Positions 36,571 through 51,128 of a stretch of 64,000 bases of DNA are shown in pieces. Positions within the stretch are counted from its first letter, which is position 1. Every line of letters starts with the position of its first letter. The stretch comes from Streptomyces ambofaciens ATCC 23877 (lineage in GTDB: Bacteria; Actinomycetota; Actinomycetes; Streptomycetales; Streptomycetaceae). Both the position numbers and the translations under genes were made by a program. The DNA is taken from assembly GCF_001267885.1 (NCBI RefSeq), contig NZ_CP012382.1, positions 1,537,001 to 1,601,000 on the forward strand, read 5' to 3'. The notes under the pieces were generated by a model that was not told the origin of the DNA, searched no databases, and worked only from the letters and a program-made list of their open reading frames with translations.

Positions 36571-37164
36571 TCACACGACGTTCGTCAAGGCTAGCAGCTC
36601 GCGGGCCACGTCCTCGACGGAGGTGTTGACCAGGGTCTGGTCGAACTCCGGCTCGGCCGCCAGCTCGACCGTGGCCGCGGCGAGGCGGCGCTCGATCACC
36701 TCCGGCGGCTCGGTCCCCCGCCCGGTGAGCCTACGCACCAGTTCGTCCCAGGAGGGCGGGGCCAGAAACACGAGCTGCGCCTCGGGCATGGACTCGCGGA
36801 CCTGCCGTGCGCCCTGAAGGTCGATCTCCAGGAGCACCGGCTCACCGGCCTCCAGGCGCTCCAGTACGGCCGCGCGGGGCGTGCCGTAGCGGTTTCCCGC
36901 GAACTCCGCCCACTCCAGCAGCTCACCGTTGGCGATCAGCTTGTCCATCTCGTCGTCGGTGACGAAGAAGTAGTGGACGCCGTGCTGCTCGCCGGGGCGG
37001 GGCCGGCGGGTCGTCGCCGAGACCGACAGCCATACCTCGGGGTGTTCCTTGCGCATATGGGCGACGACCGTGCTCTTGCCGACCCCCGAGGGGCCGGAGA
37101 GCACGGTCAGCCGCGGACGTGCGTCCGGGGGTACGGGGGACGTCCCCCGGGGTGTTGCAGCCAT
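36571..37164 (-). CDS. gmk: Guanylate kinase
   Basis: Gmk phosphorylates GMP to GDP. The 197-residue protein has the P-loop [15 protein letters not shown], the GMP-binding segment [21 protein letters not shown] and the lid region [15 protein letters not shown]. The ATG at 37164 lies 37 bases after the integration host factor gene. An N-terminal extension of about 17 residues before the core is usual for this genus. Confidence 0.96.
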   Translation of the reverse strand: MAATPRGTSPVPPDARPRLTVLSGPSGVGKSTVVAHMRKEHPEVWLSVSATTRRPRPGEQHGVHYFFVTDDEMDKLIANGELLEWAEFAGNRYGTPRAAVLERLEAGEPVLLEIDLQGARQVRESMPEAQLVFLAPPSWDELVRRLTGRGTEPPEVIERRLAAATVELAAEPEFDQTLVNTSVEDVARELLALTNVV

Positions 37165-37201
37165 GCAGCGATTATTCCAGCAATCCCGGAGTGGTCCGGA
37201 C

Positions 37202-37525
37202 TCAGCTGCCGGTGCTGCCGAACTCGCGCTCCAGGGAGGCGATCTGGTTGGAACCGAGCCCGCGCACGCGGCGGCTCTCGGAGATGCCCAGTCGCTCCAT
37301 GATCTGCTTGGCGCGGACCTTGCCCACGCCCGGCAGGGACTCGAGGAGGGCGGAGACCTTCATCTTGCCGATGACGTCGTTCTCCTGGCCCTGCTTGATG
37401 ACCTCGTGGAGGGAGGCGCCGGAGTGCTTGAGTCGATTCTTGACCTCGGCCCGCTCCCGGCGAGCCGCGGCGGCCTTTTCGAGCGCGGCTGCGCGCTGTT
37501 CAGGGGTAAGGGGCGGAAGAGCCAC
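37202..37525 (-). CDS. sihF: Actinobacterial integration host factor sIHF
   Basis: The 107-residue nucleoid protein matches S. coelicolor sIHF as I recall it. It has a long N-terminal helix ([31 protein letters not shown]) and a helix-two-turns-helix domain ([35 protein letters not shown]) that binds DNA without strong sequence preference. It affects topology, sporulation septation and antibiotic production. The start is GTG at 37525 with GAGGTGA before it; the frame is open upstream to 37648 without similarity. It is the first gene before gmk. Confidence 0.95.
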   Translation of the reverse strand: MALPPLTPEQRAAALEKAAAARRERAEVKNRLKHSGASLHEVIKQGQENDVIGKMKVSALLESLPGVGKVRAKQIMERLGISESRRVRGLGSNQIASLEREFGSTGS

Positions 37526-37748
37526 GCCTACGTCACCTCGGATGTCGAACTGTCGGATACGGACCGGTGAGGAACCTAGTCGCCCCACACCTGGGGAGCC
37601 ACGAGCAACACGCTCGCCCGTTGACTCTTCCCGGAGACTAGCGTCCAAGTCCTCCAGAGTCAGCGAGAACAGCGGAAAAGTCCTGGTCAGCCTCCGTCAG
37701 GACGGACATTCCAGACATACCGCCTCGGATTTGAGGATGTATCCGGGC
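37526..37748. other. Spacer between pyrF and the sIHF gene
   Basis: No gene is seen. The sIHF promoter should lie here. The end of the pyrD-pyrF transcript has no strong hairpin. An A/T-richer patch at 37715-37740 stands out from its surroundings. Confidence 0.5.
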
Positions 37749-38599
37749 TCAGGCCGCCGTGACCGCGCTGCGGATCTCCTCCGCGAAGCGGTCCGCGGCC
37801 GTCCGCAACGCCTCCACATCGGGACCGTGACGGAGAACACCCCGGCTGACGTTGGGTACGACGTTGCGCGACACGGCGCCGAAGACCGTCGCCAGGTCCG
37901 CGGGGGCGGCTCCCTGGGCACCGATGCCGGGTGCCAGGAGCGGGCCGTTGATGTCCAGGTCGTACGACGACAGGTCGCCGAGGGTGGCGCCGACCACCGC
38001 CCCGAAGGAGCCGAGGGGCTCCTCGCCCGCGTTCTCGGCGGCCAGGTGCGCCAGCATCGTCGCACCGACGCCGCGTCCGTCGGTCCGCACCGCGTGCTGG
38101 ACCTCCCCGCCCTCGGGGTTGGAGGTCAGCGCCAGCACGAAGAGGCCCGCGCCGTTCTCGCGCGCCATGTCCACGGCCGGCTTCAGGGAGCCGTAGCCGA
38201 GGTACGGCGAGACGGTGAGCGCGTCGGAGAACAGCGGGGCGCCCCTGAGCAGGAAGGACTCGGCGTAGGCGGCCATGGTCGAGCCGATGTCGCCGCGCTT
38301 GGCGTCCATGACGACCAGCGCGCCGGCCGCCCGGGCCTCCTCGACCGACTTCTCCAGGACGGCGACGCCGCGCGAACCGAAGCGCTCGAAGAAGGCGCTC
38401 TGCGGTTTGAGGACGGCCACCCGGTCGGCCACCGCCTCCACGACGGTGCGGCTGAAGCGCTCCAGGCCCGCCACGTCGTCGTTCAGGCCCCAGTCGGCGA
38501 GCAGGGAGGCGTGCGGGTCGATGCCGACGCACAGCGGGCCGCGCTCGTCCATCGCGCGGCGCAGCCGGGCGCCGAAGGGTTCGAGTACCGTCGTGCCGC

Positions 38600-38603
<4 letters not shown>
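37749..38603 (-). CDS. pyrF: Orotidine-5'-phosphate decarboxylase
   Basis: PyrF makes UMP, the last step of de novo pyrimidine synthesis. The 284-residue protein is of the longer type-2 group with the catalytic segment [17 protein letters not shown], plus [11 protein letters not shown] and [11 protein letters not shown]. The ATG at 38603 overlaps the pyrD stop by four bases, so the genes are translationally coupled. It is the last gene of the pyrD-pyrF pair. Confidence 0.96.
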
Positions 38604-39706
<1,103 letters not shown>

Positions 39707-39751
39707 CTCTCAGGCTCTCGGTGTCCTCATGAGGAACTGCCCTCATGAAGA

Positions 39752-39777
39752 GGGGGACACCGTTTCCGGTGTCCCCC
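39752..39777 (-). terminator. Hairpin after carB
   Basis: GGGGGACACCG and CGGTGTCCCCC form a perfect 11-base stem with loop TTTC, ten bases after the carB stop. It splits the pyr cluster into pyrR-carB and pyrD-pyrF parts. Confidence 0.85.
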
Positions 39778-39786
39778 TCGGGGCTG

Positions 39787-43087
<3,301 letters not shown>

Positions 43088-43095
<8 letters not shown>

Positions 43096-44245
43096 GCTGG
43101 CCCTCCATCGAAGCGGTGCTCATCAAAGACGTGAAGCGGTCGAACAGGTAGGCGGCGTCGTGCGGGCCGGCCGCCGCCTCGGGGTGGTACTGGACGCTGA
43201 AGGCCGGCTTGTCGAGCAGCCGCAGGCCCTCCACCACGTTGTCGTTGAGGCAGACGTGGGAGACCTCGGCGCGCCCGTAGGGGGTGTCGGAGACCTTGTC
43301 GAGCGGGGCGTCGACGGCGAAGCCGTGGTTGTGCGCGGTGACCTCGACCTTGCCGGTCGTACGGTCCTGCACCGGCTGGTTGATGCCGCGGTGGCCGTAC
43401 TTCAGCTTGAAGGTGCCGAAGCCGAGGGCACGGCCCAGGATCTGGTTGCCGAAGCAGATGCCGAACAGCGGGGTACCGCGCTCCAGGACGCCCCGCATCA
43501 CGGAGACCGGGTGGTCGGCGGTGGCGGGGTCGCCGGGGCCGTTGGAGAAGAACACGCCGTCGGGGTTGACGGCGTAGACGTCCTCGACGGTGGCCGTGGC
43601 GGGCAGGACGTGCACCTCGATGCCGCGCTCGGCCATGCGGTGCGGGGTCATGCCCTTGATGCCGAGGTCGATCGCGGCGACGGTGAACTTCTTCTCGCCG
43701 ATCGCCGGGACGACGTACGCCTCGGTGGTGGCGACCTCGGCGGAGAGGTCGGCGCCGGTCATCTCGGGGGCTTCCTGGACGCGGGCCAGCAGCGCGGCGT
43801 CGTCCTGGAGCGCCTCGCCGCTGAAGATGCCGACGCGCATGGCGCCGCGCTCGCGCAGGTGGCGGGTGAGGGCGCGGGTGTCGATGCCGGAGATGCCGAC
43901 GACGCCCTGGGCGGCCAGCTCCTCGTCCAGCGTGCGCGTCGAGCGCCAGCTGGAGGGCACGCGCGCGGGGTCGCGCACGACGTAGCCGGAGACCCAGATC
44001 TTCTTGGACTCCATGTCCTCGTCGTTGACGCCGGTGTTGCCCACGTGCGGCGCGGTCATCACGACGACCTGGCGGTGGTACGACGGGTCGGTGAGGGTCT
44101 CCTGGTAGCCGGTCATACCGGTGGAGAACACGGCTTCGCCGAACGTGGCCCCCACGGCCCCGTAGGCACGGCCGCGGAAGATCCGGCCGTCCTCCAGGAC
44201 GAGTACGGCGGGAGTCCTGGTCACTCCCCTGGTGGAGGTCGTCAT
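43088..44245 (-). CDS. carA: Carbamoyl-phosphate synthase small subunit
   Basis: CarA is the glutaminase subunit that feeds ammonia to CarB. The 385-residue protein has an N-terminal CPSase domain ([33 protein letters not shown]) and a C-terminal class I amidotransferase. Its Cys is in [15 protein letters not shown] and its His-Glu in VQYHPEA. The ATG at 44245 overlaps the upstream membrane gene stop by four bases. Its end overlaps carB by eight. Confidence 0.97.
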
Positions 44246-44808
44246 CGTGCGCCTTCCGTTTCCGTCTTGTTGATCATGTCGTTCAGGGTCTCGACCCACT
44301 CGTTGTGCTCGGCCGCGTGGTCGGAGCGGAAACCGGAGTCGATCAGCTTGTCGCCGTGCTCCCAGGTGACGACCAGCAGGCCGCCCTCGGTGAGCACCTT
44401 GCCGGCGATGCCCTTGTCGAGCCGGGCCTCGCGCAGCGCGGTGACGGGGACGAAGAAGTCGGTCGCGCCGGGCCGCACCACGTCCAGTCCCGCGTCCGTC
44501 AGGGTGAGCTCGACCCGGCTGCGGGTGCCCAGGCCGTGCGCCACGATGCGGTCCAGCCACTGACCGGCGGTGGTGGAGCCGTGGTAGCGGCCGCTCATGC
44601 CCAGTCTCGCCGGGCCGGGGGCGTCCGGCGCGCCGAGCAGCTCCGGCAGGTCCGACTGGAGGGTGCTGCGCCACTTCCAGCCCTCGCGCATCAGCCAGTA
44701 GACGAGCGCGACGAACAGGCCGAGGCCGACGACCCAGCCGATACGGGCGGCCCAGTCGGTCACTTCCGCCGATTCCTTCTCGGCGGCCAGCAGGATTACA
44801 GGTGTCAC
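44242..44808 (-). CDS. Membrane protein with PH-like domain inside the pyr operon
   Basis: The 188-residue protein has one transmembrane helix near the N-terminus ([19 protein letters not shown], about 21-39) and a cytoplasmic C-terminal part of about 130 residues. The pattern there ([63 protein letters not shown]) suggests a bacterial PH-like fold. It starts with GTG at 44808, overlapping the pyrC stop, and ends overlapping carA, each by four bases. A homologue at this place occurs in other streptomycetes as I recall. Its role in pyrimidine synthesis is unknown. Confidence 0.87.
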   Translation of the reverse strand: MTPVILLAAEKESAEVTDWAARIGWVVGLGLFVALVYWLMREGWKWRSTLQSDLPELLGAPDAPGPARLGMSGRYHGSTTAGQWLDRIVAHGLGTRSRVELTLTDAGLDVVRPGATDFFVPVTALREARLDKGIAGKVLTEGGLLVVTWEHGDKLIDSGFRSDHAAEHNEWVETLNDMINKTETEGAR

Positions 44809-46091
44809 GTGAGCTTCCCGTCGACGAGCGTGGCCTTGCCCCGCAGCCACGTGTGTGTCACACGGCCCGGCAGCTCACGCCCCTCGTAGGGGGTGTTGCG
44901 GCTGCGCGAGGCGAAGCCCGCGGGGTCCACCTGGCCACGGTATGCCGTGTCGACGAGGGTGAGGTTGGCGGGCTCACCAGCCGAGACGGGACGGCCGTGC
45001 CCGGTGGCCTGTCCGATCTGCGCGGGCTTGAAGGACATCCGGTCGGCGACGCCGGCCCAGTCCAGCAGGCCCGTGTCCACCATGGTCTCCTGGACCACCG
45101 ACAGCGCGGTCTCCAGGCCCACCATGCCCATGGCGGCGGCGGCCCACTCGCAGTCCTTGTCCTCGTGCGGGTGCGGGGCGTGGTCGGTGGCGACGATGTC
45201 GATGGTGCCGTCGGCGAGCGCCTCGCGCAGGGCGAGCACGTCGCGCTCGGTGCGCAGCGGCGGGTTGACCTTGTAGACCGGGTTGTACGACCGGACCAGC
45301 TCGTCGGTGAGGAGCAGGTGGTGCGGGGTGACCTCGGCGGTGACGTCGATGCCGCGGGACTTGGCCCAGCGGACGATCTCGACGCTGCCGGCCGTCGACA
45401 GGTGGCAGATGTGGACGCGGGAGCCGACGTGCTCGGCGAGCAGCACGTCCCGCGCGATGATCGACTCCTCGGCGACGGCAGGCCAGCCGCCGAGGCCCAG
45501 CTCGGCGGAGACGACACCCTCGTTCATCTGGGCGCCCTCGGTGAGCCGGGGCTCCTGGGCGTGCTGGGCGACGACGCCGCCGAAGGCCTTCACGTACTCC
45601 AGGGCGCGGCGCATGATCACGGCGTCGTGGACGCACTTGCCGTCGTCGGAGAAGACGGTGACGCCGGCCGCGGACTCGTGCATGGCGCCCAGTTCGGCGA
45701 GCTTGCTGCCCTCCAGGCCGACGGTGACGGCGCCGATGGGCTGCACGTCGCAGTAGCCGGACTCCTGGCCGAGCCGCCAGACCTGCTCGACCACGCCGGC
45801 CGTGTCGGCGACCGGGAAGGTGTTGGCCATGGCGAAGACGTTGGTGTAGCCGCCGCTCGCCGCCGCGCGGGTGCCGGTCAGGACCGTCTCGGAGTCCTCG
45901 CGGCCGGGCTCGCGCAGGTGGGTGTGGAGGTCGACCAGGCCCGGCAGCAGCACCTTGCCGCCGGCCTCGACGACCTCGGCGCCCTCGGCGGAGAGGCCGG
46001 TGCCGACCTCGGCGACGGTACCGCCGTCGATCAGTACGTCCTGCGGCTCGCCGCCGAGCACCTTCGCACCGCGGATCAGGGTCTTGCTCAT
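44805..46091 (-). CDS. pyrC: Dihydroorotase
   Basis: PyrC cyclises carbamoyl aspartate to dihydroorotate. The 428-residue protein is the class I amidohydrolase type, with metal ligands in [18 protein letters not shown], the metal-site Lys region around [10 protein letters not shown], and [14 protein letters not shown] and [18 protein letters not shown]. The start is ATG at 46091, four bases after pyrB. Its stop overlaps the membrane gene start. All metal residues seem present. Confidence 0.96.
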   Translation of the reverse strand: MSKTLIRGAKVLGGEPQDVLIDGGTVAEVGTGLSAEGAEVVEAGGKVLLPGLVDLHTHLREPGREDSETVLTGTRAAASGGYTNVFAMANTFPVADTAGVVEQVWRLGQESGYCDVQPIGAVTVGLEGSKLAELGAMHESAAGVTVFSDDGKCVHDAVIMRRALEYVKAFGGVVAQHAQEPRLTEGAQMNEGVVSAELGLGGWPAVAEESIIARDVLLAEHVGSRVHICHLSTAGSVEIVRWAKSRGIDVTAEVTPHHLLLTDELVRSYNPVYKVNPPLRTERDVLALREALADGTIDIVATDHAPHPHEDKDCEWAAAAMGMVGLETALSVVQETMVDTGLLDWAGVADRMSFKPAQIGQATGHGRPVSAGEPANLTLVDTAYRGQVDPAGFASRSRNTPYEGRELPGRVTHTWLRGKATLVDGKLT

Positions 46092-46095
46092 CGTC

Positions 46096-47076
46096 TTACT
46101 TCTCCTCGGTGGTGCGGGCGTGGGTGACGGCGGGCTCGTTGCCGCCGAGCAGCAGGTACAGGACGGCCATCCGGATGGAGACGCCGTTGGTGACCTGCTC
46201 CACGGCGGTGCAGCGGTCGGAGTCGGCGACCTCGGCGGTGATCTCCATGCCGCGCACCATCGGGCCGGGGTGCATCACGATGGCGTGGTCGGGCATCTTC
46301 GCCATGCGGTCGCCGTCGAGGCCGTAGCGGCGGGAGTACTCGCGCTCGGTGGGGAAGAACGCGGCGTTCATGCGCTCGCGCTGCACGCGCAGCAGCATCA
46401 CCGCGTCGGACTTCGTCAGGGTGGAGTCGAGGTCGTAGGAGACGTCGCAGGGCCAGGTCTCGACGCCGACCGGCAGCAGCGTGGGCGGGGCGACGAGGGT
46501 GACCTCGGCGCCGAGGGTGTGCAGCAGGTCGACGTTGGAGCGGGCGACGCGGCTGTGCAGGATGTCGCCGACCAGGGTGACGCGGCGGCCGTCGAGGTCC
46601 TTGCCGAGACCGGCGTCGCGGCCGACCAGCCGGCGGCGCATGGTGAAGGCGTCCAGGAGTGCCTGCGTGGGGTGCTGGTGGGTGCCGTCACCGGCGTTGA
46701 TGACGTGGGCGTCGATCCAGCCGGAGGTGGCCAGGCGGTAGGGGGCGCCGGAGGCGCCGTGCCGGATGACGACGGCGTCGACGCCCATGGCCTCCAGGGT
46801 CTGCGCGGTGTCCTTGAGCGACTCGCCCTTGGAGACGCTCGATCCCTTGGCGGTGAAGTTGATGACGTCCGCCGACAGGCGCTTCTCGGCCGCCTCGAAG
46901 GAGATCCGGGTCCGGGTCGAGTCCTCGAAGAAGAGGTTGACGACGGTACGGCCGCGCAGGGTCGGCAGTTTCTTGATCGGCCGGTCCGCGACCCGGGCCA
47001 TCTCCTCGGCGGTGTCGAGGATCAGGACGGCGTCGTCGCGGGTGAGGTCGGCGGCCGAGATGAGATGACGCTGCAT
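46096..47076 (-). CDS. pyrB: Aspartate carbamoyltransferase catalytic subunit
   Basis: PyrB makes carbamoyl aspartate. The 326-residue protein has the carbamoyl phosphate loop [32 protein letters not shown] and the aspartate-binding region [13 protein letters not shown]. No regulatory pyrI gene is present, as usual for actinobacteria. The ATG at 47076 follows GGAGCC with six-base spacing. It lies 112 bases after pyrR; the spacer has no strong hairpin. Confidence 0.96.
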   Translation of the reverse strand: MQRHLISAADLTRDDAVLILDTAEEMARVADRPIKKLPTLRGRTVVNLFFEDSTRTRISFEAAEKRLSADVINFTAKGSSVSKGESLKDTAQTLEAMGVDAVVIRHGASGAPYRLATSGWIDAHVINAGDGTHQHPTQALLDAFTMRRRLVGRDAGLGKDLDGRRVTLVGDILHSRVARSNVDLLHTLGAEVTLVAPPTLLPVGVETWPCDVSYDLDSTLTKSDAVMLLRVQRERMNAAFFPTEREYSRRYGLDGDRMAKMPDHAIVMHPGPMVRGMEITAEVADSDRCTAVEQVTNGVSIRMAVLYLLLGGNEPAVTHARTTEEK

Positions 47077-47188
47077 CTGACAGGCTCCGTAGGGCGATTC
47101 TTGCGGAAGAGCGGGATGATTCGGGCGGCCGGGCATGCGTGTGGGCACACCGAGCGGGCGTACGGCACGCGGGCGCGTACGCGGGGTG

Positions 47189-47850
<662 letters not shown>

Positions 47851-48005
47851 GACGTCGGGATGTGCGTCACCCACGGTATCAGGCTCACAGAGCGGCCCCG
47901 ATGACCCCCCGGACACTCCCCCGTCACCCTTCCGCCGCCCCGATGTCACCCGCTTGGAGCAATGGAGTGCGGATATCACGGAAGCGTCGGTGCGGACCAT
48001 TCGGC

Positions 48006-48049
48006 TTGACGCAGCAGAGTAACGCTGCGTAACCTCACAGTGAGTCACC
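48006..48049 (+). promoter_or_regulatory. bldD promoter and BldD self-binding site
   Basis: A -35 box TTGACG (48006-48011) and -10 box TAACCT (48030-48035) have an 18-base spacer. AGTGA-G-TCACC (48039-48049), the BldD consensus, overlaps the expected transcription start. A perfect inverted repeat, ACGCAGC-N8-GCTGCGT (48009-48030), fills the spacer. Confidence 0.82.
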
Positions 48050-48102
48050 AGCCGCGCGGCACGCAACAGCAGTCCGCGTCGACACCTTGTCCGGGGAGCC
48101 AT

Positions 48103-48606
48103 ATGTCCAGCGAATACGCCAAACAGCTCGGGGCCAAGCTCCGGGCCATCCGCACCCAGCAGGGCCTTTCCCTCCACGGTGTCGAGGAGAAGTCACAGGG
48201 CCGCTGGAAGGCCGTCGTGGTCGGCTCGTACGAGCGCGGTGACCGTGCCGTGACCGTGCAGCGCCTCGCCGAGCTGGCGGATTTCTACGGCGTCCCCGTC
48301 CAGGAGCTGCTGCCGGGCACCACCCCCGGCGGTGCCGCCGAGCCGCCGCCGAAGCTGGTCCTGGACCTGGAGCGGCTGGCCACGGTGCCGGCCGAGAAGG
48401 CGGGCCCGCTGCAGCGGTACGCGGCCACGATCCAGTCGCAGCGCGGTGACTACAACGGCAAGGTGCTCTCGATCCGCCAGGACGACCTGCGCACGCTCGC
48501 CGTCATCTACGACCAGTCCCCCTCGGTCCTCACCGAGCAGCTCATCAGCTGGGGCGTCCTGGACGCGGACGCGCGCCGCGCGGTGGCGTCCCACGAGGAG
48601 CTCTGA
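48103..48606 (+). CDS. bldD: Developmental master regulator BldD
   Basis: BldD represses sporulation genes during vegetative growth, dimerising around tetrameric c-di-GMP. The 167-residue protein has an N-terminal helix-turn-helix (about 8-70, LGAKLRAIRTQQGLSLHGVEEKS). The C-terminal domain carries the c-di-GMP signature RGD-X8-RQDD at residues 114-116 and 125-128, fully intact. The ATG at 48103 is about 54 bases after the BldD site in its own promoter. It faces away from pyrR and ends at a strong terminator. Confidence 0.98.
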   Translation: MSSEYAKQLGAKLRAIRTQQGLSLHGVEEKSQGRWKAVVVGSYERGDRAVTVQRLAELADFYGVPVQELLPGTTPGGAAEPPPKLVLDLERLATVPAEKAGPLQRYAATIQSQRGDYNGKVLSIRQDDLRTLAVIYDQSPSVLTEQLISWGVLDADARRAVASHEEL

Positions 48607-48632
48607 GCCGAGGCAGGCTCAGCAGAAACGTG

Positions 48633-48679
48633 CCGCCGGGGTGGCCGGGACCATGGGTTCCGGCCACCCCGGCGGTTTT
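48633..48679 (+). terminator. bldD intrinsic terminator
   Basis: CCGCCGGGGTGGCCGG (48633-48648) and its perfect 16-base complement (48660-48675) are followed by TTTT. It lies 27 bases after the bldD stop. Confidence 0.95.
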
Positions 48680-48716
48680 GTCATGATCCCGGGCGGGCGA
48701 CGCGGCCGGGAGAACG

Positions 48717-48753
48717 CCGGAGGGCCCACAGCACGTGGCTGTGGGCCCTCCGG
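48717..48753 (-). terminator. nusB-side terminator hairpin
   Basis: CCGGAGGGCCCACAGC (48717-48732) and its perfect 16-base complement (48738-48753) enclose a 5-base loop. It lies 28 bases after the nusB stop on the minus strand. With the previous hairpin it insulates the convergent genes. Confidence 0.88.
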
Positions 48754-48780
48754 CATGGTGGGTGTCTCCCGCGGTGCCGC

Positions 48781-49218
48781 TCAGCTCTCGTCGTCGCGAC
48801 GCAGCGAGGGCTTGAGATCCTTCAGCCGGCCGAGCAGGCCGTTGACGAACGCGGGCGACTCGCCCGTGGAGAACTCCTTCGCCAGCTGCACCATCTCGTC
48901 CAGGACGACGGCGTCCGGGGTCGCGTCCATCCAGATCAGCTCGTACGCGCCGAGACGCAGGATGTTGCGGTCGACGACCGGCATGCGGTCCAGCGTCCAG
49001 CCGACCGAGTACTGGGCGATGAGCTCGTCGATGCGCTTGGCGCGCCCGGCGTAGCCCTCGACCAGCTCCATCGTGTACTCGCTCACCGGCGGCTGCCGGG
49101 TGTCGGACCGGGAGTGCCGCACCCAGTCGGCGAGCACCGTCAGGACGTCGGCGCCGCGCTGATCGCCCTCGAAGAGGATCTGGAAGGCGCGCTTGCGGGC
49201 CGTGTTGCGGGCAGCCAC
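48781..49218 (-). CDS. nusB: Transcription antitermination factor NusB
   Basis: NusB binds boxA RNA with S10 for rRNA antitermination. The 145-residue helical protein has NTARKRAFQILFEGDQRG and the conserved core DRNILRLGAYELIWM...VVLDEMVQLAKEFSTGESPAFVNGLLGRL. The start is GTG at 49218, two bases after the efp stop, so it is probably cotranslated with efp. It is last in the efp-nusB unit. Confidence 0.96.
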   Translation of the reverse strand: MAARNTARKRAFQILFEGDQRGADVLTVLADWVRHSRSDTRQPPVSEYTMELVEGYAGRAKRIDELIAQYSVGWTLDRMPVVDRNILRLGAYELIWMDATPDAVVLDEMVQLAKEFSTGESPAFVNGLLGRLKDLKPSLRRDDES

Positions 49219-49220
49219 GG

Positions 49221-49787
49221 TTAGCTGTTCACCCGGCCGAGGTAGTCGCTCGTGCGGGTGTCGACCTTGATCTTCTCACCGGTGGTGATGAAGAGCGGGA
49301 CGTTGATCTGGTGACCGGTCTCCAGGACGGCGGGCTTGGTGCCGCCGGTGGAGCGGTCGCCCTGGACGCCCGGCTCGGTCTCCTGGACGACCAGCTCGAC
49401 GGCGGCCGGCAGCTCGACGAAGAGCACCTCGCCCTCGTGCTGGGCGACGGTGGCGGTGAAGCCCTCGATCAGGAAGTTGGCGGCGTCGCCGACGGCCTTG
49501 CGGTCGACGTGCAGCTGGTCGTAGGTCTCCATGTCCATGAAGACGAAGTACTCGCCGTCCATGTAGGAGAACTGCATGTCACGCTTGTCGACAGTGGCCG
49601 TCTCGACCTTGACGCCGGCGTTGAAGGTCTTGTCGACGACCTTGCCGGAAAGCACGTTCTTGAGCTTGGTGCGCACGAAGGCCGGGCCCTTGCCGGGCTT
49701 GACGTGCTGGAACTCGACGACGGACCAGAGCTGGCCGCCTTCGAGCTTGAGCACCATGCCGTTCTTGAGGTCGTTCGTGGAAGCCAC
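49221..49787 (-). CDS. efp: Translation elongation factor P
   Basis: EF-P relieves ribosome stalling at polyproline. The 188-residue protein has three beta domains. The loop tip [17 protein letters not shown] holds the Lys that contacts the P-site tRNA; the Pro next to PGKG fits the actinobacterial type, which is thought to work without Lys modification. The start is GTG at 49787. No modification gene (epmA/epmB) is nearby. It lies 67 bases downstream of the M24-like gene. Proline-rich proteins such as that at 51129 are typical clients. Confidence 0.96.
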   Translation of the reverse strand: MASTNDLKNGMVLKLEGGQLWSVVEFQHVKPGKGPAFVRTKLKNVLSGKVVDKTFNAGVKVETATVDKRDMQFSYMDGEYFVFMDMETYDQLHVDRKAVGDAANFLIEGFTATVAQHEGEVLFVELPAAVELVVQETEPGVQGDRSTGGTKPAVLETGHQINVPLFITTGEKIKVDTRTSDYLGRVNS

Positions 49788-49854
49788 GGTTGCGGAATCT
49801 CCTGGACTGGACTGACGTGGACGACCCCGGTGCAGACATGCGCACAGCGCGAGG

Positions 49855-50961
49855 CTAGAGCGCGAGCAGCTCCTTGGTCGTGATGGTGAGTAGCTCGGGT
49901 CCGCCGTCCGCCTCGGGGCGCACGACGAGCGTGTCATCGATCCGGACCCCGCCCCGGCCCGGGAGGTGGACCCCCGGTTCGACGGTGACCGGCACACAAG
50001 CGTCCAGTTTACCCATGGCCGCGGGGGCCAACTGCGGGTCCTCGTCGATTTCGAGTCCGACGCCGTGACCGGTGAGGCTCGGAAGGTTCTCCGCGTACCC
50101 GGCCGAGTCCAGTGCCTGGCGGGCCGCGCGGTCCACATCACGGCAGGCGGCGCCCGGTGCGAGGGCCTCCCGGCCGGCCCGCTGGGCGGAGAAGACGAGG
50201 TCGTACAACTCGATCTGCCAGTCGGCCGGCGAGGTGCCGATGACGAACGTACGGCCGATCTCGCAGCGGTAACCACGGTAGGTCGCGCCGAGGCAGACGG
50301 AGAGGAAGTCCCCCTCCTCCACCCGCCGGTCGGTGGGCCGGTGGCCGCGGCGCCCCGAGTTCGGGCCGGTGCCGACGGAGGTGGGGAACGCGGGGCCGTC
50401 GGCCCCGTGGTCGACCAGGCGGCGCTCCAGTTCCAGGGCGAGGTGCCGCTCGGTCCGGCCGACCAGGATGGACTCCAGGAGTTCACCGAGGGCCTGGTCG
50501 GCGATCTCGGCGCCGATGCGCAGGCAGGAGATCTCCTCCTCGTCCTTGACGACCCTGAGCTGCTCGACCGCCTGGCCGAGGTCGGTCAGGCGCAGCCGGG
50601 GTGCGACCGAGCCCATGGCGCGGTGCCGGACGACGGTGAGGTGGTGGTCCTCGGTGGCGAGGGACTCCGCGCCCTGGGCCGCGGCGAGGCCGGCGGCCGA
50701 GACGGCCGGATCGCCGCCGGGTCCGGGCAGCGCGCGCACCGGGAGGGACTCGTCCGGCCGGCCCTGCGTGGGCCGGTCGTCCGGTGGGCCGGAGCAGACC
50801 AGCAGATCCTCGGTCTTGCCCAGCAGCAGCACGGCGCCGTGCGGGGCGGCGCCCGCGAGATAGCGCACGTTGGCGGGCCGGGAGACGAGCGCCGCCGCGC
50901 TGCCGCCCGCGTTGCAGCGTTCTCGTAGGCGCGTCCGGCGGGCCGCGTACACCTCTGACAT
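49855..50961 (-). CDS. M24-family aminopeptidase-like protein with altered metal ligands
   Basis: The 368-residue protein has the Xaa-Pro aminopeptidase architecture: an N-terminal creatinase-like domain (about 1-130) and a C-terminal pita-bread domain. [12 protein letters not shown] and [23 protein letters not shown] match the M24 pattern. By hand alignment, the usual first Asp ligand is Cys ([10 protein letters not shown]), the second is Glu (CEIGRTF), the catalytic His of HExP is Asp, and the last Glu ligand is Asp. Peptidase activity is therefore doubtful. The start is ATG at 50961. It lies before efp, a place often held by pepP. Confidence 0.85.
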   Translation of the reverse strand: MSEVYAARRTRLRERCNAGGSAAALVSRPANVRYLAGAAPHGAVLLLGKTEDLLVCSGPPDDRPTQGRPDESLPVRALPGPGGDPAVSAAGLAAAQGAESLATEDHHLTVVRHRAMGSVAPRLRLTDLGQAVEQLRVVKDEEEISCLRIGAEIADQALGELLESILVGRTERHLALELERRLVDHGADGPAFPTSVGTGPNSGRRGHRPTDRRVEEGDFLSVCLGATYRGYRCEIGRTFVIGTSPADWQIELYDLVFSAQRAGREALAPGAACRDVDRAARQALDSAGYAENLPSLTGHGVGLEIDEDPQLAPAAMGKLDACVPVTVEPGVHLPGRGGVRIDDTLVVRPEADGGPELLTITTKELLAL

Positions 50962-51128
50962 GAGCCGAGCGTAAGAGCTCCGCTCGAAGGGCGCCGCTCG
51001 GGAGAGGCCGACTGGGCACGCCGGGTGCGCCGACCGGGGTGGGGACGGCCGTCGTGGGGCGCCCGCGGCACCGGTGCGGGCGGATCGCGCGGTCTTCCGC
51101 GCTCCTCACCCCGGCTCGGTCGCCCGCG

